Origin: Sphingomonadales bacterium
GTDB taxonomy: Bacteria; Pseudomonadota; Alphaproteobacteria; Sphingomonadales; Sphingomonadaceae
Direction of reading: 5' to 3'
Assembly (NCBI GenBank): GCA_016707885.1
Contig: JADJGU010000001.1
Span: 747,501 to 811,500, forward strand
DNA length: 64,000 nt
The notes beneath the pieces are model-generated. The model was given only the letters and a program-made list of their open reading frames with translations. It searched no databases and had not been told where the DNA came from. Shown piece by piece: positions 26,048-34,584 of the stretch. The first letter of the stretch is position 1, and every line of letters starts with the position of its first letter. The translations under genes were made by a program, and so were the position numbers.

Positions 26048-26980
26048 TCAAAGCTTGCCGGTCAATTCCGGCACGGCGTTGAACAGATCCGCTACAAGAC
26101 CGATGTCCGCGACCTGGAAGATCGGGGCGTCTTCGTCCTTGTTGATCGCGATGATCGTCTTGGAGTCCTTCATGCCCGCCAAGTGCTGGATCGCGCCGGA
26201 GATGCCGACCGCGATATAGACTTCGGGGGCGACGATCTTGCCGGTCTGGCCGACCTGATAGTCGTTGGGGACATAACCGGCATCGACTGCAGCGCGCGAA
26301 GCGCCGACAGCGGCACCCAGCTTGTCTGCCAGCGGGAAGATGGTCGCTTCGAAAGTCGGCCCGTCCTTCAGCGCACGGCCACCCGAAACGATGATCTTGG
26401 CGCTGGTCAGTTCGGGACGTTCAAGCTTGACGATTTCCGCACCAACAAAGCTCGAGGTGCCGGCATCGCCGGGGCCCGAAACCGCTTCGACAGCGGCGCT
26501 GCCGCCGGTTGCATCGGCCTTGGCAAAGGCGGTGCCGCGAACGGTGATCACCTTCTTCGCGTCCGACGACTGCACGGTCGCGATGGCGTTACCGGCATAG
26601 ATCGGGCGGGTGAAGGTGTCGGCGCTTTCAACCGACAGGATATCGCTGATCTGCATCACGTCGAGCTGGGCTGCAACGCGCGGCGCGATATTCTTGCCAT
26701 GTGCAGTTGCGGGGAAAAGCACGGCATCGTGATGCCCCATCAGATCTGCCACCAGCGGCGCGACATTTTCAGCGAGCTGGTTGGCATAAGCAGCATTGTC
26801 AGCGACATGCACCTTGGAAACGCCTGCGATCTTGGCAGCCGCATCGGCAACTGCGCCGCAATTGTGGCCTGCAACCAATGCATGGACTTCGCCAAGCTGC
26901 GAAGCCGCGGTCACGACGGCCAGCGTCGCATCCTTCATCGAGGCATTGTCATGTTCGACATAAACGAGCGTCTTCATCAT
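26048..26980 (-). CDS. etfA: Electron transfer flavoprotein alpha subunit
   Basis: 310 residues. The N-terminal ETF domain is followed by the C-terminal FAD-binding domain with VSGGRALKDG, the VGQTGKIVAPEVYIAVGISGAIQHLAGM region (in part) and NKDEDAPIF. It binds FAD and, with EtfB, carries electrons from acyl-CoA dehydrogenases to the ubiquinone pool via ETF-QO. The stop-start overlap with etfB is 4 bases, fixing the order etfB then etfA. Confidence 0.96.
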   Translation of the reverse strand: MMKTLVYVEHDNASMKDATLAVVTAASQLGEVHALVAGHNCGAVADAAAKIAGVSKVHVADNAAYANQLAENVAPLVADLMGHHDAVLFPATAHGKNIAPRVAAQLDVMQISDILSVESADTFTRPIYAGNAIATVQSSDAKKVITVRGTAFAKADATGGSAAVEAVSGPGDAGTSSFVGAEIVKLERPELTSAKIIVSGGRALKDGPTFEATIFPLADKLGAAVGASRAAVDAGYVPNDYQVGQTGKIVAPEVYIAVGISGAIQHLAGMKDSKTIIAINKDEDAPIFQVADIGLVADLFNAVPELTGKL

Positions 26981-27720
26981 GCGACTCCCATTTCCTTGAG
27001 CTTGGCAACAAGCGCATCAACATCTGCAACCTTGATACCAGCGCTGCGCACCGGCGGTTCGGCGACTTTGAGGGTCTTGAGGCGCGGGCTGACATCAACG
27101 CCATAATCGGCGGGGGTCTTCTGCGCGAGCGGCTTCGACTTTGCCTTCATGATGTTGGGCAGCGACGCATAGCGCGGCTCGTTCAGGCGAAGGTCGGTGG
27201 TGACGATCGCAGGCGTCTTAAGGCTGACAGTTTCAAGGCCGCCATCGACTTCGCGGGTAACTTCAACTGCATCACCCTTCACTTCGACCTTCGAGGCAAA
27301 GGTACCCTGCGGACGGCCGGTGAGGGCAGCCAGCATCTGGCCAACCTGGTTGCTGTCATCGTCAATCGCCTGCTTGCCGAGGATGACGAGACCGGGAGCC
27401 TCTTCCTCGACAATCTTGGCAAGAATCTTGGCAATGCCCAAGGGTTCGACATCTTCGGCGACCACGAGGATCGCGCGGTCCGCACCCATGGCGAGCGCGG
27501 TGCGCAGCGTTTCCTGCGCCTTGTCGGGTCCGATCGAGACAGCAACGATTTCGGTCGCCGCACCCTTTTCCTTCAGACGGATCGCTTCTTCGACAGCAAT
27601 CTCGTCAAAGGGGTTCATCGACATTTTGACGTTCGACAGATCCACACCCGTGCCATCCGGCTTTACGCGGGGTTTCACATTATAGTCGATCACCCGTTTA
27701 ACGGGGACGAGGATCTTCAT
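26977..27720 (-). CDS. etfB: Electron transfer flavoprotein beta subunit
   Basis: 247 residues beginning MKILVPVKRVIDYNVKPRVK, the standard EtfB opening, with NPFDEIAVEEAIRLKE and the AMP-binding signature VEVTREVDGGLETV with PAIVTTDLRLNEPRY. It forms the AMP-binding half of the flavoprotein. AGAGGAAAGG lies upstream of the ATG. About 40 bases further up is a strong palindrome likely to be an operator (27760-27790). First gene of the probable etfB-etfA-DUF389-crotonase unit. Confidence 0.96.
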   Translation of the reverse strand: MKILVPVKRVIDYNVKPRVKPDGTGVDLSNVKMSMNPFDEIAVEEAIRLKEKGAATEIVAVSIGPDKAQETLRTALAMGADRAILVVAEDVEPLGIAKILAKIVEEEAPGLVILGKQAIDDDSNQVGQMLAALTGRPQGTFASKVEVKGDAVEVTREVDGGLETVSLKTPAIVTTDLRLNEPRYASLPNIMKAKSKPLAQKTPADYGVDVSPRLKTLKVAEPPVRSAGIKVADVDALVAKLKEMGVA

Positions 27721-27990
27721 GTGATACCTTTCCTCTTGCTTAAAATTTCAGGGCACCGCCTAGCTTCCATTTACGTAAACGTCAAGCTAGGCTGGTTTGC
27801 ATCGCCGGCCTGCTGATCTATGCTTTACTCGGGCGATAATCTGGTGACTACCGCAGTGTTCCCTTCATGTTGAGTATTAGTGCACAAATGTCGTTGCGAA
27901 GGATAACGCCGCAATTTAGCGAATAACCTTCGGGCCACAAATATTCTTTTGCCGTGCAGGTGGTGGCAGTAACTTGGACGGACTAGAGCG
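27721..27990. other. Intergenic region between etfB and a secreted-protein gene
   Basis: A 270-base divergent gap. It holds the candidate etfB operator at 27760-27790. The remainder shows no convincing reading frame, RNA or strong hairpin, and must contain the promoter of the plus-strand gene starting at 27991. Confidence 0.6.
27760..27790 (-). promoter_or_regulatory. Palindromic operator upstream of etfB, LiuR/MerR-like
   Basis: Outer arms CTAGCTT (27760-27766) and AAGCTAG (27784-27790) enclose the perfect palindrome TTTACGTAAA (27770-27779). On the minus strand this reads TTGACGTTTACGTAAA, close to the motif described for LiuR-type MerR regulators of branched-chain amino-acid and fatty-acid catabolism, which include etfAB among their targets. 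The regulator identity is inferred; no MerR gene is in the window. Confidence 0.5.
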
Positions 27991-28725
27991 GTGAAAGCTA
28001 GAAACATGCAAGCATCCCTGACCAACAACTGTGTAAAGTGGGGCACCATAGTCGCGCCGGTTCTGGCGGGGGCAGCATTTATGGGTACGCCGACAGCGGC
28101 GCAAAATGTGTTTCCTTGCGGCGGCGGCCCGAACGAGCAACAAATCGGCGTTGATACAAATGGCCCCGTAACGGTGCCACTATGCGTTACTCGTCCTTCA
28201 GCGTCAGGCTCAAGCTCGAATGGTAGCGAGAGAGAGTATCGCTGGACACCACCGCCACTGCCCAAGCCACCGCGCGGCTGGCGACCTGTTTTCGGGGCAT
28301 GGAAATCTTTTGAGACCGCCCGTATCCCGGGTACGGACCGGTTTGTTTTCGATTATGTAGTTAGTTTGGGACATGCGACCCCCGGCGAGGCACTGGCAGC
28401 GGTGCGTGAACTATGCATGGCAAAACCACGTGTTTATGATGAGCAGGAAGGCACCTGTCAGGGATTCCTGATCGACGATCCCTATGTCACGGTTGTACAG
28501 TATCCCGATGTCCCTGCGCTGGGCAATCAGCGCAATACCATTCTGGTTTACGATACCCGCGTTCCCAACATCGATGGCTTGAAGAAGCTCGAAAGTGGAG
28601 AGTTGGTCAGTTGCAGCATGCCGTCCACTCCGCGCAATGAGTGCACCCGAGTCAGGGCAACCATGATCAACGGTGTTATTCCCGGGAATAAGGAAAACCG
28701 CAAGCAACGCAAACGGAAGCAGTGA
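27991..28725 (+). CDS. Secreted hypothetical protein
   Basis: 244 residues from GTG, or 239 from the ATG at 28006, which gives a tidier signal peptide ending around PTAAQN. The mature chain has six Cys, a Pro-rich stretch (WTPPPLPKPPRGWRP) and a mixed alpha/beta remainder, with a very basic C-terminal tail (NKENRKQRKRKQ). No known domain recognised. It stands alone between the divergent etfB gene and the convergent sucC. Confidence 0.6.
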   Translation: MKARNMQASLTNNCVKWGTIVAPVLAGAAFMGTPTAAQNVFPCGGGPNEQQIGVDTNGPVTVPLCVTRPSASGSSSNGSEREYRWTPPPLPKPPRGWRPVFGAWKSFETARIPGTDRFVFDYVVSLGHATPGEALAAVRELCMAKPRVYDEQEGTCQGFLIDDPYVTVVQYPDVPALGNQRNTILVYDTRVPNIDGLKKLESGELVSCSMPSTPRNECTRVRATMINGVIPGNKENRKQRKRKQ

Positions 28726-28793
28726 ATAGTCTTTAAACCAAGATTAGTCCTTCGCGACGGCACCCCCTTTGCCGCGCGAAAGCGGGCATGTGC

Positions 28794-29999
28794 CTAGGCC
28801 GCGCGCACCTCGGCGACGATCTTCTTCGCGGCATCGCCAAGGTCGTTCGCAGGGACGATAGGCAGGCCACTGTTAGCGAGGATATCCTTGCCCTGCTGCA
28901 CATTGGTGCCTTCCAGACGAACGACGAGCGGAACCGAGAGGTTCACTTCCTTCGCCGCGGCAACGATGCCTTCGGCGATGATGTCGCACTTCATGATACC
29001 GCCAAAGATGTTGACGAGGATGCCCTTCACCGCCGGGTCCTTCAGAATGATCTTGAACGCTGCGGTCACCTTTTCCTTGTTCGCGCCGCCGCCGACGTCG
29101 AGGAAGTTGGCCGGGAATTCGCCGTTCAGCTTGATGATATCCATCGTCGCCATCGCGAGGCCGGCGCCATTCACCATGCAGCCGATATTGCCATCGAGTT
29201 TGATATAAGCGAGGTCATATTCGCTCGCTTCGACCTCGGCCGGGTCTTCCTCGGTCAGGTCGCGCAACTCGGCAAGGTCCTTGTGGCGGAACATGGCGTT
29301 GCCGTCGAAGCCGACCTTGGCGTCGAGCACGAGCAGTTCATCGCCATTGGCACCTTCGCACACCGCGAGCGGGTTGATTTCGATCTGTTCGGCATCGCAA
29401 CCGAGAAATGCCGAATAGAGGCCAGCCAGAACCTTGGCAGCCTGCTTCGCCAGATCGCCTGTCAGGCCCAGCGCTTTGGCAACGCTGCGGCCATGGTGCG
29501 GCATCAGGCCGGTTGCGGGGTCGATGGTGATGGTGTGGATCTTGTCGGGGTTGTTATGCGCGACTTCTTCAATATCCATCCCGCCTTCGGTCGAAGCGAC
29601 AACGGCGATACGGCTGGTTGCGCGATCGACGAGAAGCGCAAGATAGAATTCCTGCTTAATGTCCGCGCCGTCGGTGATGTAGAGCCGGTTCACCTGCTTG
29701 CCATCAGGTCCAGTCTGGATCGTCACCAGCGTGTTGCCGAGCATTTCCTTGGCATGTGCTTCGACTTCTTCGATGCTCTTGGCCAGACGAACACCGCCCT
29801 TGGCATCGGGGCCCAATTCCTTGAACTTGCCCTTACCGCGGCCACCGGCGTGGATCTGCGATTTCACGACATAGAGCGGTCCAGGCAGCTGCTTTGCAGC
29901 GGCGACCGCTTCTTCAACCGAAAGTGCCGCAATGCCCTTGGGCACGGCAACGCCGAACTTCGCCAACAGTTCCTTGGCCTGATATTCATGGATGTTCAT
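28794..29999 (-). CDS. sucC: Succinate-CoA ligase (ADP-forming) beta subunit
   Basis: 401 residues beginning MNIHEYQAKELLAKFGVAVP. The ATP-grasp domain is at 1-240 and the ligase CoA-binding domain is C-terminal, with GGANKEKVTAAF and VNIFGGIMKCDIIAEGI. With SucD it makes succinate and ATP from succinyl-CoA in the TCA cycle. sucD is not in the downstream position here, as 28726-28793 shows only a spacer before a convergent gene. The next gene upstream is an unrelated HAD hydrolase. So the two subunits are not in the common sucCD pair in this window. Confidence 0.96.
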   Translation of the reverse strand: MNIHEYQAKELLAKFGVAVPKGIAALSVEEAVAAAKQLPGPLYVVKSQIHAGGRGKGKFKELGPDAKGGVRLAKSIEEVEAHAKEMLGNTLVTIQTGPDGKQVNRLYITDGADIKQEFYLALLVDRATSRIAVVASTEGGMDIEEVAHNNPDKIHTITIDPATGLMPHHGRSVAKALGLTGDLAKQAAKVLAGLYSAFLGCDAEQIEINPLAVCEGANGDELLVLDAKVGFDGNAMFRHKDLAELRDLTEEDPAEVEASEYDLAYIKLDGNIGCMVNGAGLAMATMDIIKLNGEFPANFLDVGGGANKEKVTAAFKIILKDPAVKGILVNIFGGIMKCDIIAEGIVAAAKEVNLSVPLVVRLEGTNVQQGKDILANSGLPIVPANDLGDAAKKIVAEVRAA

Positions 30000-30087
30000 G
30001 GGAGAATGCGTCCTTCCGATGCCAGATTCGTCGGCCGCTTAAGCACAGCTTGACGCACAAGGGAAGTGGCCCGCCCCCGCTTTTTTG

Positions 30088-30696
30088 TCAGAGGAGCCCC
30101 AGAGCTACCAACTCGGCTCGCAATGTGGGCGCATCCGCAAAATGATGCGCGTGGAATCCGTTCGCCCGCGCAACCTCCACGTTGGGCAGGCTGTCGTCGA
30201 CGAACAGCCCTTCGCCCTCCGCCAGTCCGAACCGGTTGAGCGCGAGGCGGTAAATTGCCGGGTCGGGCTTGCGCAGTTTTTCTTCGCCCGAAACGACGAC
30301 GTCGCGGAAATGGTCAAAAACAGGTTGGGTCGGGCGAAAGCCAGCCCAGAATTCCGCACCAAAATTGGTGATGGCAAAAAGCGGTACTTCGCGCGCAGCG
30401 AGTTCCTCTACTATCTCATAGCCCCCCGGCACCGGTCCGGGTATGGTTTCGTTAAAGCGCGTCGCATAGGCATCAAGGTGCGAGGCGTATTCAGGAAACT
30501 CAAACTTGCGCTCGGCCACCATGTCCGCCAGCGCCCGCCCCGCGTCTGCTTGAAAATGCCATTCGGTAGTGACAACATTCTGCAGGAACCAGTCGAGTTC
30601 CTGATGGTCCTCGATCAACTTGCCGAACAGATGGCGCATATCCCATTGTACCAACACCCGGCCGACATCGAAAACCACTGCGCGAATCGCAGTCAT
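30088..30696 (-). CDS. HAD superfamily hydrolase (YihX-like)
   Basis: 202 residues. Motif I is FDVGRVLVQWD: the nucleophile Asp is present, and the second position is Gly as in the YihX-like subgroup. Motif II is the Ser/Thr in FAITNFG. Motif III is Lys in KLRKPDP, and motif IV the acidic pair in LFVDDSLPNV. It likely dephosphorylates a small sugar or similar phosphate in the cytoplasm. It lies upstream of sucC on the same strand, 88 bases apart, and downstream of rpmJ and its terminator. Confidence 0.88.
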   Translation of the reverse strand: MTAIRAVVFDVGRVLVQWDMRHLFGKLIEDHQELDWFLQNVVTTEWHFQADAGRALADMVAERKFEFPEYASHLDAYATRFNETIPGPVPGGYEIVEELAAREVPLFAITNFGAEFWAGFRPTQPVFDHFRDVVVSGEEKLRKPDPAIYRLALNRFGLAEGEGLFVDDSLPNVEVARANGFHAHHFADAPTLRAELVALGLL

Positions 30697-30732
30697 GTGC
30701 TTCTCCCCAATGCGTCGACCGGGCTCAAACGC

Positions 30733-30764
30733 AAAAAACCGCCCGCGGATTTTCCGGGGCGGTT
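30733..30764 (-). terminator. Rho-independent terminator of rpmJ
   Basis: Arms AACCGCCC (30737-30744) and GGGCGGTT (30757-30764) with a 12-base loop, followed on the minus strand by TTTTTT at 30733-30738. It lies about 40 bases after the rpmJ stop and separates it from the HAD hydrolase gene. Confidence 0.8.
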
Positions 30765-30802
30765 ATAGCTGGCATGCAGCGCATGCCGGACATACCGGCG
30801 AA

Positions 30803-30928
30803 TCAGCCCTGGCGCGCCTTGAAGCGGCTGTTGGTCTTGTTGATCACATAAGTGCGGCCACGACGGCGAATCACGCGGTTGTCGCGGTGACGGCCCTTGA
30901 GGGACTTGAGAGAATTGACGATCTTCAT
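30803..30928 (-). CDS. rpmJ: 50S ribosomal protein L36, zinc-free type
   Basis: 41 codons, starting MKIVNSLKSLKGRHRDNR and ending NKTNRRFKARQG. This is the ykgO-type L36 of alphaproteobacteria. It has no Cys, so it lacks the zinc ribbon of the E. coli RpmJ form. It is a large-subunit protein near the peptidyl transferase region. The gene is short and easily missed, because a longer frame runs across it in a different register. It has its own terminator. Confidence 0.95.
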   Translation of the reverse strand: MKIVNSLKSLKGRHRDNRVIRRRGRTYVINKTNSRFKARQG

Positions 30929-31046
30929 CGGATCTACCCGTTAAAAAGTGCAAAGCTGCGTGAAATTGAAGGCGCGCCTCTATGGGGGAAGGCCATCAAA
31001 GTCAAGCGCCATTGCGGCTTTTTGGCGAAGCGTTTAGGGTTATGCC

Positions 31047-31643
31047 ATGAACCTGTTCCGCACGCTCCCGCTCATCCTTATCCCGCTGTCGCTTTCGGCC
31101 TGCGCGATTCCGACCGGCCCGGTCGAGGTCACCCGCTTCAACCGAATCGCTGAAGGCGTGGTCTATGGCACCGGCAGCTTTACCGTCACGCCTGCGGGCG
31201 ATGCGCAATCGGGGGACGGGCTGGCGCTGTCGCCCTATTTGGCTGCGGTAGAACGCGAGATGAAGCGCGTCGGCTATAGCGAAGCCCTTGGCGCTACCGA
31301 CGTCGTCGCCGAAATTTCTGTCCAGCGGGTCGAGTTTCGCGGCAATAATCGCAGCCCGGTGTCGGTAGGCGTGGGCGGTTCGACGGGTAGCTATGGCTCG
31401 GGCGTGGGGGTTGGCGTGGGCGTGAACCTCAACGCACTTGCCGACCAGCGTGGCGTCGAAACAATGCTTGATGTCCGAATCCGCCGGACAGCCGACAATC
31501 TGGTTATCTGGGAAGGGAAGGCGGTGCAAAGTGGCGCGGCCAATTCGCCTTCGGCACAACCCGGAATTGCTGCATCAAAACTGGCAGCAGCCCTTTTCAA
31601 AGACTTCCCCGGAACCAGCGGCGAAACGATAACCGTTCCTTAG
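31047..31643 (+). CDS. DUF4136 lipoprotein
   Basis: 198 residues with a lipoprotein signal, MNLFRTLPLILIPLSLSAC, where the Cys of LSAC is the acylation site. The mature domain matches DUF4136: VTRFNRIAEGVVYGTGSFTV, VAEISVQRVEF, a Gly/Ser/Val repeat region and MLDVRIRRTADNLVIWEGKA. Role unknown. It would be anchored in the outer or inner membrane facing the periplasm. The carboxypeptidase gene starts 46 bases downstream. Confidence 0.85.
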   Translation: MNLFRTLPLILIPLSLSACAIPTGPVEVTRFNRIAEGVVYGTGSFTVTPAGDAQSGDGLALSPYLAAVEREMKRVGYSEALGATDVVAEISVQRVEFRGNNRSPVSVGVGGSTGSYGSGVGVGVGVNLNALADQRGVETMLDVRIRRTADNLVIWEGKAVQSGAANSPSAQPGIAASKLAAALFKDFPGTSGETITVP

Positions 31644-31689
31644 GCCGAGCACTCGACAGCCGGGCACAAGGCGGCTAATCCGCCGCCCC

Positions 31690-32826
31690 ATGACAATTCA
31701 CAGCATCAACGCCGCCTTCGACAGCGGCAATATCATCACCGATTCGATCGACGGCGCAACTGCCAGGCTATCCATCCGCAAGGACAAGGATTCGGACTTC
31801 TTCCAATGGTTCCATTTCCGTGTCGTTGCCGAGGCGGGCGAAGAATTTATCCTGAAAATCACCGGCCTTGAAAAAAGCGCCTATCCCGGCGGTTGGCCCG
31901 ATTACCGCGCCTGCGTTTCCGAAGACCGTGACTATTGGGCACGTGCTGAGACCAGCTATGACAAGGCTGAGGATGGCGGCACGCTGACCATCCGCTACAC
32001 CAGCGTCTCGGGTCTCGCCTGGTTTGCCTATTTCGCACCCTATTCGATGGAGCGGCACCACGACCTCGTCTCGGAAACCGCCGCGTGCGAGGGCGTCGAC
32101 TATCGCTGCCTCGGCACCAGCCTGGAAGGCCAGCCGATCGACTGCCTCGAAATGGGCAATGGCGACACACAGGTCTGGCTTTACGCCCGCCAGCATCCGG
32201 GTGAGAGCATGGCCGAATGGTGGATGGAAGGCGCGCTCGACATGCTCACCGACCCCAGCGACCCACACACCCGCAAACTGCTCGAAAAATGCCGCATCCA
32301 TGTCGTGCCCAATTGCAACCCCGACGGCAGCTGCCGTGGCCATCTGCGTACCAACTATGTCGGGGTGAACCTCAACCGCGAATGGGCCGAGCCCAGCGCC
32401 GAGCGCAGCCCCGAAGTCCTCGCCATCCGCAACGCGATGGACGCCACCGGTGTGCATTGGGCGATGGACGTGCACGGTGACGAAGCTATCCCGGCCGCCT
32501 TCATGGCAGGCTTTGAAGGCATCCCCAGCTGGACCGATGCGCAAGGCGAGCGCTACACCCGCTTCATCAACCGCCTTGCCGAACGCACCCCCGATTTCCA
32601 GACCAAGCTGGGCTATGGCATTTCGGGCCCGGGCAAGGCGAACCTCGCCATGTCGACCAACCAACTCGCCGAACGCTTCGGGCCGTCGCATGGCTGTGTC
32701 TCGATGACGCTGGAGATGCCCTTTAAGGACACCATCGACGCCAATGATCCGGAGCAGGGCTGGTCGCCGGAGCGTTGCAAGTTGCTGGCCCGCGAATGCC
32801 TGGCGACATTGGCGGAGATGATTTGA
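31690..32826 (+). CDS. M14-type cytosolic carboxypeptidase (CCP/AGBL-like)
   Basis: 378 residues. The N-terminal 120 form the beta-sandwich domain typical of cytosolic carboxypeptidases (DSGNIITDSIDGATARLSIR onward). The catalytic domain has the zinc motif ARQHPGESMAEWW (His and Glu of HxxE), NPDGSCRGHLR, VNLNREW and MDVHGDE with the third zinc ligand His, and the general-base Glu in SMTLEMPFKD. No signal peptide. Eukaryotic relatives trim glutamate chains from tubulin; the bacterial substrate is unknown. All active-site residues are present. A GNAT gene follows after 10 bases. Confidence 0.88.
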   Translation: MTIHSINAAFDSGNIITDSIDGATARLSIRKDKDSDFFQWFHFRVVAEAGEEFILKITGLEKSAYPGGWPDYRACVSEDRDYWARAETSYDKAEDGGTLTIRYTSVSGLAWFAYFAPYSMERHHDLVSETAACEGVDYRCLGTSLEGQPIDCLEMGNGDTQVWLYARQHPGESMAEWWMEGALDMLTDPSDPHTRKLLEKCRIHVVPNCNPDGSCRGHLRTNYVGVNLNREWAEPSAERSPEVLAIRNAMDATGVHWAMDVHGDEAIPAAFMAGFEGIPSWTDAQGERYTRFINRLAERTPDFQTKLGYGISGPGKANLAMSTNQLAERFGPSHGCVSMTLEMPFKDTIDANDPEQGWSPERCKLLARECLATLAEMI

Positions 32827-32836
32827 TCGCCGACCA

Positions 32837-33292
32837 ATGCACATCATCGAAGACGATCTGACCGGCCCTGAAATCCGCGTTTTGCTCGAAGAGCATTTTG
32901 CGGGGATGCTCGCCAGTTCGCCTAAGGATAGCTGCCATTTCCTCGACTTTGAGGGACTGAAAGGCCCCGGCGTATCCTTCTGGTCGGTGTGGGATGAGGA
33001 TGCGCTCATGGGGTGTGGCGCGTTGAAGGAAATCGACGCAAACCATGGCGAAGTCAAATCGATGCGGACCCATGCGGATCAACTCCGCAAGGGCGCAGCG
33101 GCGGCGATGCTCGAACATATCATCGTGACGGCAAGGCAGCGGGGCTACAAACGGCTGAGCCTTGAAACCGGTTCCGGCCCAGCCTTCGATGCTGCGCATG
33201 CGCTCTATCTACGCTATGGCTTTGAATATTGCGGACCCTTTGCAGACTATAAGGAAGATCCGTTCAGCCGTTTCATGACGCTGGCGCTTTAG
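32837..33292 (+). CDS. GNAT family N-acetyltransferase
   Basis: 151 residues with the GNAT core. Motif A is EVKSMRTHADQLRKGAAAAMLEHI (variant of the acetyl-CoA Q/RxxGxA loop, given in part), and motif B is the YLRYGFEYCGPF segment. It acetylates an unidentified amine using acetyl-CoA. It lies 10 bases after the carboxypeptidase gene and overlaps the convergent Rrf2 regulator gene by 20 bases at its 3' end. Confidence 0.87.
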   Translation: MHIIEDDLTGPEIRVLLEEHFAGMLASSPKDSCHFLDFEGLKGPGVSFWSVWDEDALMGCGALKEIDANHGEVKSMRTHADQLRKGAAAAMLEHIIVTARQRGYKRLSLETGSGPAFDAAHALYLRYGFEYCGPFADYKEDPFSRFMTLAL

Positions 33293-33797
33293 GCTTCTTC
33301 TCCGGCAGCACCGTCACATTGGCTTCATACCAGCGGAGCATATCGAGCATGTGCTGCGCGTTGCCCTCCCCGGTCACATCGGAGAGAATGTCGCTCAGCC
33401 TGATTGCACGCAGCAGATCGCGATAGGCAATTTCTGCACGGCCAAAGGCAGCGGCGATGGCGCAAGGAGCGCGGCAATCGGCGCGCGGAACGGCGCATGG
33501 CCCCTTCTGCCGGATTTCGGTGCAGCGAAAGGCAGGCGCGCTGCCGTCGACCGCTTGTTTGATATCCCAAAGGCTGATTTCCTGCGGCGGTCTGGCCAGT
33601 GCATAGCCGCCGGTGTGGCCACGGCTGGTGCGGACGATTCCGGCCTTGCTGAGCAGCTGCATCTGCTTCGCCATATAGGGCAAGGGCACGCCATGATAAT
33701 CGGCGAGCGCCGCCAGGCTGAGGCCCCTTCCCGCCCCCAACGGCGCGAGCAAGGCGCAGGCATGGACCGCCCATTCGACACCCTTGTTCATCTTCAT
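33273..33797 (-). CDS. Rrf2 family transcriptional regulator with cysteine cluster
   Basis: 174 residues. The N-terminal winged HTH (about 1-70) contains YMAKQMQLLSKAGIVRTSRGHTGGY (in part), the typical Rrf2 recognition helix and wing. Downstream, Cys residues in FRCTEI, GPCAVPRADC and APCAIA match the spacing used for iron-sulfur ligands in NsrR/RirA-like members, plus one extra. It may therefore sense iron, nitric oxide or redox state. It is divergent from a membrane cytochrome-like gene, and the palindrome at 33852-33866 between them is the likely operator. Confidence 0.85.
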   Translation of the reverse strand: MKMNKGVEWAVHACALLAPLGAGRGLSLAALADYHGVPLPYMAKQMQLLSKAGIVRTSRGHTGGYALARPPQEISLWDIKQAVDGSAPAFRCTEIRQKGPCAVPRADCRAPCAIAAAFGRAEIAYRDLLRAIRLSDILSDVTGEGNAQHMLDMLRWYEANVTVLPEKKPKAPAS

Positions 33798-33851
33798 CCG
33801 GAACCACCTGACCTATGTTTGCCGCCCCTGCTTGCGGCGGCGATTTAATTC

Positions 33852-33866
33852 GGATATTTAATATCC
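33852..33866. promoter_or_regulatory. Palindrome in the Rrf2/membrane-protein divergent region
   Basis: GGATATTTAATATCC is a perfect 6+3+6 dyad in AT-rich surroundings, placed 33 bases before the membrane-protein start and 55 from the rrf2 start. Its position and symmetry suit an Rrf2-type operator controlling both genes. Confidence 0.55.
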
Positions 33867-33898
33867 ATAATGATTCGTTTTTTCAAGGAAAAAGCCCA

Positions 33899-34516
33899 AT
33901 GACCCGCAAGCTGCACCGCATTACCGGGGGCGTAATCGCGCTCTTTCTGTTCACCCATCTCGCGGTGCACCTGTTCGCTCTCGCGGGGCCCGATGCGCAT
34001 AATGCGGCGCTCAAGTCGGTGCAGTGGATCTATCGGCACCCGCTGGTCGAGCCGCTGCTGATTGCCGCCCTGCTGTTCCAGATTAGCCTCGGCATCCGCC
34101 TCGCACTGCGCCGCTGGCGTGAGCCGGGCAAGAGCGGCTGGGCCAAGCTGCAACTGGCGAGCGGATTCTACCTCGCCTACTTCATTATCGTACATAGCGG
34201 CGCGGCGCTTTTCACCCGCTATGGCGCAGGGCTGGATACCAACTTCCTCTGGGTGTCCGGCCCGTTGCTGCACGCAAAAATGCAGGGTTATTTTTATCCT
34301 TACTACGCCCTAGCCGTGCTGTCCGTCGGGGCACATCTGGGCGCGATCCTGCATTTCAATGGGAAAGAAAAAGCGGCCCGGATCGCGGCGTGGAGTGCCG
34401 TCCCGGTGGTGCTGGCCTATTGGATGAGCTTTGGCGGCTGGCTGTATCCGGTAGAAATCCACCCCGATTACCGCGAATACTATGATGGTCTGTTGGCGAT
34501 GATCGGACTGGCCTGA
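33899..34516 (+). CDS. Five-helix membrane protein, possible b-type cytochrome
   Basis: 205 residues from the ATG after AAGGAAAAAG; the open frame extends 28 codons upstream into the promoter and is not used. About five membrane helices are seen. His residues sit near helix ends in HRITGG, FTHLAVHLF, IIVHSGAALF and VGAHLGAILH, a pattern like succinate dehydrogenase cytochrome b or related di-haem membrane anchors. This resemblance is inferred. There is no Sdh gene nearby. Being divergent from an Rrf2 regulator with Fe-S-type cysteines suggests redox or nitric-oxide control. Confidence 0.7.
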   Translation: MTRKLHRITGGVIALFLFTHLAVHLFALAGPDAHNAALKSVQWIYRHPLVEPLLIAALLFQISLGIRLALRRWREPGKSGWAKLQLASGFYLAYFIIVHSGAALFTRYGAGLDTNFLWVSGPLLHAKMQGYFYPYYALAVLSVGAHLGAILHFNGKEKAARIAAWSAVPVVLAYWMSFGGWLYPVEIHPDYREYYDGLLAMIGLA

Positions 34517-34584
34517 GGCTTGCGTCCGAGGGCGGACCGCCCTAAGCGCGCGCTGAAAGCACCACCTGCTCAAAGGACACGCCC

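Noticed and set aside
28788..30053. 421-codon open frame opposite sucC
   Set aside because: Complementary-strand artefact of sucC, which is unambiguous.
30693..30953. 86-codon frame covering rpmJ
   Set aside because: Wrong register; the 41-codon L36 gene in the other frame is certain.
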